From the NCBI RefSeq assembly GCF_014287955.1, contig NZ_JACOPD010000006.1, positions 1-64,000 on the forward strand: a DNA stretch of 64,000 nt, given 5' to 3'. The notes under the pieces are model-generated. The model was not told the origin of the DNA, made no database searches, and was given only the letters and a program-made list of their open reading frames with translations. Below are positions 1-6,540 of the stretch, piece by piece. The translations under genes and the position numbers were made by a program. Origin of the DNA: Lachnospira hominis (ex Liu et al. 2021). Its GTDB lineage: Bacteria > Bacillota > Clostridia > Lachnospirales > Lachnospiraceae. Numbering within the stretch: position 1 is the first letter of the stretch; each line of letters begins with the position of its first letter.

Positions 1-100
1 AGTTAGTAAGACCCCTTGAAGACGACGAGGTAGATAGGTGAAAGGTGGAAGCACGGTGACGTGTGGAGCTGATTCATACTAATAGGTCGAGGGCTTAACC
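1..100 (+). rRNA. rrl: 23S ribosomal RNA, 3' end (partial)
   Basis: The window opens inside the 3' terminal domain of a 23S rRNA gene. The stretch reading GGTGACGTGTGGAGCTGA and the following ACTAATAGGTCGAGGGCTTAACC are the conserved last segment of bacterial 23S rRNA. The mature 3' end is placed at the terminal CTTAACC near base 100, which normally pairs with the 5' end of the molecule. The rest of the gene lies upstream of the window. No 5S gene follows before the tRNA, so the 5S copy must be elsewhere, possibly upstream of the 16S. Confidence 0.95.
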
Positions 101-217
101 GAAGAGGTTAGGTTTGTAATGAAACGCAACGAGATAGAACGAGAGTTATCTTTAAAGGTAATCGGATGAAAAAAGATATATTTAATGTGCAGTTTTGAGG
201 GAGCAATCCTTTGGCAT

Positions 218-288
218 AGGGGTGTGGTGAAGTGGTATCATAGGGGTCTCCAAAACCTTTGGTGGGAGTTCGATTCTCTCCACCCCTG
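218..288 (+). tRNA. trnW: tRNA-Trp (anticodon CCA)
   Basis: A full cloverleaf can be drawn. The acceptor stem AGGGGTG pairs with CACCCCT, the discriminator base is G288, and the D-arm contains GTGGTA. The anticodon stem-loop GGGGT-CTCCAAA-ACCTT carries anticodon CCA, and the T-arm contains GTTCGATTC. The anticodon reads UGG, so the tRNA is charged with tryptophan. CCA is not encoded (the next bases are CTA) and must be added enzymatically. The gene lies about 117 bp after the 23S end and is probably part of the rRNA transcript. Confidence 0.95.
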
Positions 289-402
289 CTACGATTTTAA
301 AAATCAAAAATGCTGTGTGAAGTCACATAAATATTGGATAAAGGTGGAATTCTGAACGTCATCAGTTTTTGTTAAAATTTAAGAAATAATTAAAGTTATG
401 AT

Positions 403-427
403 ACGCCGTGATGGCGTTATTTTTTTA
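403..427 (+). terminator. Intrinsic terminator of the rRNA/tRNA operon
   Basis: A short GC stem ACGCC/GGCGT with a five-base loop is followed directly by TTATTTTTTT. It lies 115 bp after tRNA-Trp and before a new promoter, so it most likely ends the rRNA-tRNA transcript. Confidence 0.75.
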
Positions 428-554
428 CTTATTTTTGATGTATAACTGATTAATTTATGGCAGATAATCCATCTTTTTATGTCAAAATTTAATAAAAGGT
501 GATAATTATAGAAATATAATATAATGAAACAATTTAAACACCCATTTATGTAGA

Positions 555-583
555 TTGACAAAAATATTACAAGAGAATATATT
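555..583 (+). promoter_or_regulatory. Sigma-A type promoter of the zinc-ribbon gene
   Basis: A perfect -35 TTGACA (555-560) and -10 TATATT (578-583) are separated by 17 bp. The start codon of the next gene is 30 bp further on, behind GGAGG. Between the terminator at 403-427 and this promoter the sequence is very AT-rich and shows no other feature. Confidence 0.75.
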
Positions 584-614
584 TGAGATAACAAAGATAT
601 GGAGGTGTTTTAAT

Positions 615-956
615 ATGTCACTTTTGCAAAAACTATTGAGTATTGGAATGTATAATCAACAACCGAAGCAGATTCAGCAAAGACAACCACAATTAAATCC
701 TGATTTTAAAGGGGTTTATAGACCTGTTGGCAATACATTACAAGAAGTTTATTGCCCGAGGTGTGGAAGTTGGGAGTGTTCACATACTCAAATTCCAATA
801 AATGTACCCGGTAGAGTTAAAACAAGGTATACAGCTAACCTAAATCCATTTAGACCTTTTACGTTAGTAAATAAAAAGGAAAAAGTTGTTCAACAGGGTG
901 GGACATATTATCAACATAGATTTGTATGCAATAAATGTGGCTTGATTTTTATGTAA
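615..956 (+). CDS. Hypothetical protein with two CxxC zinc knuckles
   Basis: This is a 113-residue protein of unknown function. The start at 615 is chosen because GGAGG (601-605) sits in front of it; a longer reading frame upstream has no ribosome site. The N-terminal third is rich in Gln and Pro. The motif CPRCGSWEC in the middle and CNKCG near the end form two Cys pairs that could hold one zinc ion, separated by about 60 residues. There is no signal peptide or membrane segment. It follows the rRNA operon as a single gene with its own promoter. I do not recognise the family; small zinc-ribbon proteins of this kind often occur in mobile elements, but no other mobile gene is present here. Confidence 0.7.
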   Translation: MSLLQKLLSIGMYNQQPKQIQQRQPQLNPDFKGVYRPVGNTLQEVYCPRCGSWECSHTQIPINVPGRVKTRYTANLNPFRPFTLVNKKEKVVQQGGTYYQHRFVCNKCGLIFM

Positions 957-1004
957 ATGTTATAATCAATTTAATAAGATTTTATTGATTAAGAGGTAAA
1001 CATT

Positions 1005-1508
1005 ATGTATACTAATAACAAAGTAGGAAATGTTATATATAAAGTAATTGAATACTTTGGAGATGACGTAAGAAGAATAAATCATTTTCTTAAAGTTTAT
1101 GGTTATGCTAAGATGATTGGTGAGCGTGAGAATCTTGATGACAGCATGCAGGAGATTCTGGAGGTTACGGCTGTTTTGCATGATGTAGGTATCAAGGTGG
1201 CAGAACAGAAGTATAATTCAAGTGCAGGACATTACCAGCAGCTGGAGGGACCTCCTGTTGCAAAGAAGATTCTGGACGAACTTGGATACCCGGATGATTT
1301 TGTAGAAAGGGTTATGTATCTAATAGCACATCATCATACATACACTAATATTGATGGCATGGACTATCAGATTTTAGTTGAAGCAGATTTTCTTGTTAAC
1401 GCGGATGAAGATAGGCTTAGCAGTGATGCGATAGAGAATTTTAAAGAAAAGATTTTTAAAACTACGACAGGAATTGCAGTTTTGGAGAATAATTATCTTA
1501 ATTTATAA
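1005..1508 (+). CDS. HD-domain phosphohydrolase
   Basis: This 167-residue soluble protein belongs to the HD superfamily of metal-dependent phosphohydrolases. The HD signature is LHDVG at about residues 57-61. An upstream His (NHFLKVYGYAK) and the downstream HHH cluster in LIAHHHTYTN complete the expected metal ligands. Members hydrolyse nucleotides or phosphodiesters, but the substrate cannot be read from the sequence. The start at 1005 follows AGAGGT. It stands 48 bp after the zinc-ribbon gene and may be read from the same promoter. Confidence 0.85.
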   Translation: MYTNNKVGNVIYKVIEYFGDDVRRINHFLKVYGYAKMIGERENLDDSMQEILEVTAVLHDVGIKVAEQKYNSSAGHYQQLEGPPVAKKILDELGYPDDFVERVMYLIAHHHTYTNIDGMDYQILVEADFLVNADEDRLSSDAIENFKEKIFKTTTGIAVLENNYLNL

Positions 1509-1581
1509 AAGCTGTACTTTTATGGATTGGGATTATTTATATAATTTTAGATAAGATTTTAATTACATTTCAGGAGGAGTT

Positions 1582-1770
1582 ATGCCAAACGTTAATGGAA
1601 AGATGTTCAAAAATAATCAGCCACAGAAAAAAAAGGTTAATCCAATTGTTGCATTGATTTTTATAATGGTTTTAGCAGCGGTATTAATAGGATTACAGTA
1701 TTTTCTGTTGGATGTTCAGACTGAGATATATAATCAGCAACAGCTTGAGTCTACACAGAGTGCAGAATAA
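1582..1770 (+). CDS. Small single-pass membrane protein
   Basis: A 62-residue protein with a basic N-terminus (QPQKKKVNP), one hydrophobic segment at about residues 20-44 and a polar Gln-rich tail. The charge distribution predicts the N-terminus in the cytoplasm and the tail outside. The start is preceded by CAGGAGGAG at 1571-1579, a strong ribosome site, which supports translation despite the short length. No function can be assigned. Confidence 0.65.
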   Translation: MPNVNGKMFKNNQPQKKKVNPIVALIFIMVLAAVLIGLQYFLLDVQTEIYNQQQLESTQSAE

Positions 1771-1841
1771 TAGAGCAGTGACGAAAAAGAAAATAAAAGA
1801 TTCAAAATTTTATTAGCAAGTAAAGTTTGAAGCATAAATAA

Positions 1842-1885
1842 AACCAGAGCGGTAACGTAATTAATACATACGCTCTGGTTTTTCT
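1842..1885. terminator. Bidirectional terminator between the convergent small membrane protein gene and arcC
   Basis: A ten-base inverted repeat AACCAGAGCG/CGCTCTGGTT has a 19-base loop. On the plus strand it is followed by TTTTTCTTT. On the minus strand the stem is followed by TTATTTAT, so it can serve both convergent genes. Confidence 0.75.
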
Positions 1886-1902
1886 TTATTAATTAATCAC
1901 TT

Positions 1903-2841
1903 TTAAGCTGTGATTGTTGTGCCGCTCTTTCCGGCAAGGCTGAGTTTTGCTTTATCAAGGTTAGATATTACAGCTTTACGGCTTGAATCGGCAGTTACAA
2001 ATCGAATTGATGCATCAACTTTTGGGAAAGTAGTCTTTGCAGGGAAATGACCAGCTTTTATGTAGCCATGCAAATCTGATGCAGTAACATTATCAAATGA
2101 CTTTTCGTCAGGAGTTCCGTTTCCGATTGTAAGTTTGTCATAAGCAGTAAGGAAAAGAAGTGTTTCTGCATCTACAAGTTCCGCAAGTTTAGCTGCAGTG
2201 TAATCTTTCTCAATGATAGCACTTGCACCTTTGAGGTGTGAACCCTGCTGAAGAACAGGAATTCCGCCGCCACCGGCAGCGATTACAATCTGATCTGCAT
2301 CAAGAAGAGCTTTGACAGCATCAATTTCATAAATGTCAATTGGCATAGGAGATGCTATGATTCTTCTGAATTTACCAGGTTCTTCTTCTGTAACATAGTT
2401 ACCTTTTTCTTCTTCAGCTTCAGCTTCTTCTTTTGTCATATATCGTCCGATAATCTTTGATGGTTCACTGAATGCAATATCAAATGGGTCAACGCGTACC
2501 TGTGTGATGATTGTAGATACTGTTTTGTAAATACCACGATTTAAAAGTTCTTCTCTTATAGCATTCTGTAAGTCATATCCTATATAACCTTCGCTCATTG
2601 CACCACAAACAGACATTGGTGCAACTGTTCTGTCGTCAGGATTCAAACGGGCAAATTCAGTCATGGCTGTCTGAATCATTCCAACCTGTGGTCCGTTACT
2701 GTGTGTAATTACAACCTGGTATTTAGCTTCTACGAGGTCAGCTATAGCACAGGCAGCTTTTTTAACATTAGTCTGCTGCTCAGGGAATGTTTCACCGAAT
2801 GCATTTCTTCCAAGAGCAACAACAATTCTTTTATTATTCAT
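1903..2841 (-). CDS. arcC: Carbamate kinase
   Basis: Carbamate kinase (312 residues, normal for the family) makes ATP and carbamate from carbamoyl phosphate and ADP. The N-terminus MNNKRIVVALGRNAFG carries the nucleotide-binding start of the amino-acid kinase fold. HSNGPQVG near residue 55 and the glycine-rich IAAGGGGIPV are family signatures. The start at 2841 is preceded on the minus strand by GGAGG, whereas the longer frame to 2925 begins with an unlikely hydrophobic run. The gene stands alone, without arcA (deiminase) or argF/ptcA in the window, so the carbamoyl phosphate source is not visible; agmatine, purine or ureide breakdown are alternatives to arginine. Confidence 0.93.
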   Translation of the reverse strand: MNNKRIVVALGRNAFGETFPEQQTNVKKAACAIADLVEAKYQVVITHSNGPQVGMIQTAMTEFARLNPDDRTVAPMSVCGAMSEGYIGYDLQNAIREELLNRGIYKTVSTIITQVRVDPFDIAFSEPSKIIGRYMTKEEAEAEEEKGNYVTEEEPGKFRRIIASPMPIDIYEIDAVKALLDADQIVIAAGGGGIPVLQQGSHLKGASAIIEKDYTAAKLAELVDAETLLFLTAYDKLTIGNGTPDEKSFDNVTASDLHGYIKAGHFPAKTTFPKVDASIRFVTADSSRKAVISNLDKAKLSLAGKSGTTITA

Positions 2842-3023
2842 AATCAGCCTCCGTTTTATCGTAGCACAATTTAAAAATGTGTACATATAATAAATTATTA
2901 TAAGATATTTACATACAAAAAGCAAATTATTACGTGCTTTTTTTGAAAATTAAAAGAAGTGAAAATATAAATTAAAAATCGATTGAAATAAATTTTGAAA
3001 ACAGAGTTGAGTGGGGAATTAAA

Positions 3024-3848
3024 ATGTATGTCAGTGTTGCTGTTATGGATACCGGAATTTTCAGACATATGGATTTTGATACAAGGATAGCTGGATTTGC
3101 AGATTTTGTCGGAAGAAAAAAATATTTATACGATGATAATGGTCATGGTACGCATGTTGCAGGAATAATTGCCGGGAGCGGAAAAGGTTCTAATGGAAAA
3201 TACAGGGGAATTGCACCGGATACATTTCTTGTAAGTGTGAAGGTGCTTGATAAATCAGGAAATGGCAAGATAGAAAATGTTGTGGAGGCAGCCGGCTGGA
3301 TTATAGAAAATAAATCGGCTATGAATATAAGAGTTGTGAATATTTCATTTGGGACGCGTGCAAAAATGGAGAATGGACCGGCAATTGAGACAGGAGAGGA
3401 TGATTATGCACTTATCATGGCAGTTGAAAAAATGTGGGATTCCGGAATAGTTGTTGTTGCGGCGGCGGGGAATAACGGACCGGGAAATACAAGTGTTACC
3501 GCACCGGGAATAAGTAAAAAAATTATAACGGTAGGTGCATTTGATGATAAGAATTTTTTTTCCGGAAGAGGACCGACAAGGGAGTGTATCGTAAAACCTG
3601 AGGTTGTTGTTACGGGAAGTAATATTATTGCATGTAACAATCATCAGGGAAGGTATTCTTCAAAAAGTGGTACCTCTATGGCGGCACCAGTAGTTTCAGG
3701 GGCCGTGGCACGACTTATTAAAAACAATCCGGATATTACTCCTAAAGAGGTAAAGATATGGATGAAAAGCTGCTGTAAAAAGATAAACGTGCCATCTGAA
3801 AAACAGGGATGGGGAGTGCTGGATATCAGAAAGTTTGTTACCGGATGA
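3024..3848 (+). CDS. Intracellular subtilisin-family (S8) serine protease
   Basis: This 274-residue subtilase has the complete catalytic triad: Asp9 in MDTG, His41 in GHGTHVAG and Ser218 in GTSMAAP. The oxyanion Asn lies in AAAGNNGPG. The mature-type catalytic domain starts at residue 1: there is no signal peptide and almost no propeptide, so the enzyme should stay in the cytoplasm and may fold without prodomain cleavage. Intracellular subtilisins of Bacillus have a short inhibitory N-terminal extension, which is also missing here. The gene is a single unit between arcC (divergent) and an unknown gene. Confidence 0.9.
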   Translation: MYVSVAVMDTGIFRHMDFDTRIAGFADFVGRKKYLYDDNGHGTHVAGIIAGSGKGSNGKYRGIAPDTFLVSVKVLDKSGNGKIENVVEAAGWIIENKSAMNIRVVNISFGTRAKMENGPAIETGEDDYALIMAVEKMWDSGIVVVAAAGNNGPGNTSVTAPGISKKIITVGAFDDKNFFSGRGPTRECIVKPEVVVTGSNIIACNNHQGRYSSKSGTSMAAPVVSGAVARLIKNNPDITPKEVKIWMKSCCKKINVPSEKQGWGVLDIRKFVTG

Positions 3849-3951
3849 AATATTATTATAAAAAAACGAAAAAAGTAATAGCATTTATATAAAAATAATG
3901 GTATACTTATTACAGGCGTTCAAATTAAATATTTAGGAGAAGAACAGGGAA

Positions 3952-4641
3952 GTGATACTTATTTATGAAAAAGGGAAGAAGGGCAGCATCGAAGTTATAG
4001 CGGAGGATTTACAAACAAGGCTTGAAGGATATGGAATAGATATTCATAAAGAATCATATGATTTGGGCGAATGTATGATGGCAGCTGATGAATCGAAGGT
4101 TTACATGTCCGGGAAGAAGAGAAGCAGGAGCAGAGGATTTGAGGTATGTTATGATATACAGGATTCTGGCAGCGAATTCGACAACATGACATATGATGAA
4201 TTATATAGCAGATTTTTATGGGAAAAGTATGTGGTCGTGATAGCATCGGATGAACTTTTTTCAGAGGCAGAAGGCTTAATTAAACTTGATATTGCAATGC
4301 AGCTGTTTCAGAGTTGTAATATTACAGTTTTTACAATATATAATGACAGAATATTAAAAAAGATACCTAAGAGGGCAGAGTGGCTTGAAAAAACATATTT
4401 ATTGAGTATTCCAAAGAATATGGATTTACAGAATGTGACGGCTGCTATTGCAAAGATTTACTGGAGAGACAGGCTGTCTGTTCAGAAGAGTAAAGGAAAT
4501 GACATATATACTGATAATGTAAGAAGGAGCAAGCTGTGTATTGATACAGTTTTGTCAAATATTCTGGCTGATAATGCGACATGTGATGATGAATTAACAG
4601 CGATGAACTACTGTATGCTTGATATGATTAAGAATTTATAG
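3952..4641 (+). CDS. Hypothetical protein, possible TIR-like alpha/beta fold
   Basis: A 229-residue soluble protein that I do not recognise with confidence. The first 130 residues alternate short hydrophobic strands (MILIY, YVVVIAS, ITVFTIY) with helices. The segment from YVVVIASDELFSEAEG onward has the spacing of the last strands of a TIR-like or flavodoxin-like fold. A basic, Arg/Ser-rich loop lies at about residues 54-61. The start is GTG at 3952, with AGGAGA about 13 bases upstream; the spacing is long, so the start is uncertain. It has no clear operon partner. TIR membership is a guess from pattern only and needs a profile search. Confidence 0.55.
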   Translation: MILIYEKGKKGSIEVIAEDLQTRLEGYGIDIHKESYDLGECMMAADESKVYMSGKKRSRSRGFEVCYDIQDSGSEFDNMTYDELYSRFLWEKYVVVIASDELFSEAEGLIKLDIAMQLFQSCNITVFTIYNDRILKKIPKRAEWLEKTYLLSIPKNMDLQNVTAAIAKIYWRDRLSVQKSKGNDIYTDNVRRSKLCIDTVLSNILADNATCDDELTAMNYCMLDMIKNL

Positions 4642-4659
4642 TATACTATATTTATATTG

Positions 4660-4702
4660 CCGTTTTATGCGTTGCTTTTGATAAAAAGCCTGCATAAAAC
4701 GG
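4660..4702 (+). promoter_or_regulatory. Long hairpin in the leader of the ABC-F gene
   Basis: CCGTTTTATGC (4660-4670) pairs exactly with GCATAAAACGG (4692-4702). Inside it GCTTTT pairs with AAAAGC, leaving a very small loop. No U-tract follows, so it is not a standard terminator for the gene before it. It may end transcription weakly or act as an RNA element of the ABC-F leader; ABC-F genes are often controlled in their leaders. Confidence 0.5.
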
Positions 4703-4751
4703 TGTACATTTGAGTTAAATGCAGTATTTTAGTTTTGGAGGAAATTTTTTA

Positions 4752-6389
4752 ATGATTAGTGCAAATAATGTAACACTTCGTATTGGTAAGAAAGCACTCT
4801 TTGAAGATGTTAATATTAAGTTTACTGAAGGCAACTGCTATGGTCTTATTGGTGCAAACGGTGCCGGCAAGTCAACATTTCTTAAAATACTTACAGGACA
4901 GATTGAACCGAGTAAAGGTGATGTGAGTATCACACCTGGACAAAGACTTTCATTCCTGGAGCAGGATCACTTCAAGTATGATGACTGTGTTGTTCTTGAT
5001 ACTGTAATCCGTGGCAATGAGCGTCTTTATGAAATAATGAAAGAAAAAGAAGCAATATATGCAAAGGAAGATTTTACGGAAGAAGATGGCAATAAGGCAA
5101 GTGAGCTTGAAGCAGAGTTTGCTGATATGAACGGATGGGAAGCAGAGTCTGATGCGGCACAGCTTCTTAACGGACTCGGTGTTACAACAGATTTGCATTA
5201 TAAACTTATGTCAGAGCTTAATGGTAGTGAAAAGGTTAAGGTTCTTCTTGCAAAGGCTTTATTTGGTAATCCGGATATACTTCTTCTTGATGAGCCTACT
5301 AACCATCTGGATCTTGATGCTATTGCATGGCTTGAAGAGTTCCTTATTAATTTTGAGAATACTGTAATTGTTGTATCACACGACCGTTATTTCCTTAATA
5401 AAGTATGCACACAGATTGCTGATATTGACTATGCAAAGATTCAGCTTTATGCAGGTAATTATGATTTCTGGTATGAGTCAAGCCAGCTTCTTATTAAGCA
5501 GATGAAAGAGGCCAATAAGAAGAAGGAAGAAAAGATTAAGGAACTTCAGGATTTCATTCAGAGATTCTCTGCTAATGCATCTAAATCTAAGCAGGCTACT
5601 TCAAGAAAGAGAGCATTGGAGAAAATTGAGCTTGATGAAATCAGACCATCAAGCAGAAAGTACCCATACATTGATTTCAGACCGGCAAGAGAGATTGGTA
5701 ATGAAGTTCTTCAGGTAGAAGGAATTTCTAAGACTATTGATGGTGTAAAGGTGCTTGACAATATTTCATTTATTGTTGGACATGATGATAAGATTGCATT
5801 CGTAGGCTCAAATGAGCTTGCAACAACAACACTTTTCAAAATTCTTACGGGTGAGATGGAACCGGATGAAGGAAGCTTCAAATGGGGAGTTACGACATCA
5901 AGAGCATATTTCCCTAAGGATAGTGCAGCAGAATTTAACTGCGACGATACTATTGTTGAGTGGCTTACACAGTACTCACCGGATCCGGACCCAACATATG
6001 TAAGAGGTTTCCTTGGAAGAATGCTTTTTGCAGGTGAAGACGGAGTAAAGAAGGTTAAGGTCCTTTCAGGTGGTGAGAAGGTAAGATGCCTTATTTCAAA
6101 GATGATGATTATGGGTGCTAATGTACTTATATTTGATGACCCTACAAACCATCTTGATATGGAATCTATTACAGCACTTAATAATGGTCTTATTAAGTTT
6201 AGCGGTGTTTCATTATTTACATCGCATGACCATCAGTTTATACAGACAACTGCCAACAGAATCATGGAGATTGTTCCAAGCGGACAGCTTATTGATAAAA
6301 TCACAACATATGATGAATATCTTGAGAGTGATGAGATGGCAAGAAAACGTCAGGGATTTGCTGAAGCAGCAAATGATGATGAGGATTAA
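4752..6389 (+). CDS. ABC-F family ATPase (YbiT-like)
   Basis: This 545-residue protein has two ABC domains in one chain and no membrane segment, so it belongs to the ABC-F group of ribosome-binding ATPases. Domain 1 has Walker A GANGAGKST (34-42) and Walker B LLLDEPTNHLD. The charged coiled linker (about residues 235-290) follows, then domain 2. The start at 4752 is chosen for GGAGG at 4738-4742. Domain 2 has a degenerate P-loop GSNELATTT (352-360) with no lysine, and Asp in place of the catalytic Glu in DDPTNHLD. The signature of domain 1 is LNGSE, while that of domain 2 is the normal LSGGE. One composite ATP site therefore looks complete and the other defective. Role: translation factor or housekeeping ABC-F; target-protection antibiotic resistance cannot be inferred. 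Confidence 0.88.
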   Translation: MISANNVTLRIGKKALFEDVNIKFTEGNCYGLIGANGAGKSTFLKILTGQIEPSKGDVSITPGQRLSFLEQDHFKYDDCVVLDTVIRGNERLYEIMKEKEAIYAKEDFTEEDGNKASELEAEFADMNGWEAESDAAQLLNGLGVTTDLHYKLMSELNGSEKVKVLLAKALFGNPDILLLDEPTNHLDLDAIAWLEEFLINFENTVIVVSHDRYFLNKVCTQIADIDYAKIQLYAGNYDFWYESSQLLIKQMKEANKKKEEKIKELQDFIQRFSANASKSKQATSRKRALEKIELDEIRPSSRKYPYIDFRPAREIGNEVLQVEGISKTIDGVKVLDNISFIVGHDDKIAFVGSNELATTTLFKILTGEMEPDEGSFKWGVTTSRAYFPKDSAAEFNCDDTIVEWLTQYSPDPDPTYVRGFLGRMLFAGEDGVKKVKVLSGGEKVRCLISKMMIMGANVLIFDDPTNHLDMESITALNNGLIKFSGVSLFTSHDHQFIQTTANRIMEIVPSGQLIDKITTYDEYLESDEMARKRQGFAEAANDDED

Positions 6390-6402
6390 TATTATGATGT
6401 AC

Positions 6403-6438
6403 ACAAGCCTGTGTCCCATTGGGATACAGGCTTGTTTT
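6403..6438 (+). terminator. Intrinsic terminator after the ABC-F gene
   Basis: ACAAGCCTGT pairs with ACAGGCTTGT across an inner CC/GG step, followed by TTTT. It lies 14 bp after the stop codon. Confidence 0.8.
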
Positions 6439-6540
6439 AACTGCCGGTAAATGGTATAATATTAAAATATGCAAAATAATGGCTAATTGTCTGCATTGCA
6501 TCCGGCAGCAGATATCAGAGCTGAAAGTGGAGGAAAGAAA

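Noticed and set aside
101..217. Possible 5S rRNA after the 23S gene
   Set aside because: None of the conserved 5S segments (such as CCGAAC or GAAGTTAAGC in the right context) is present.
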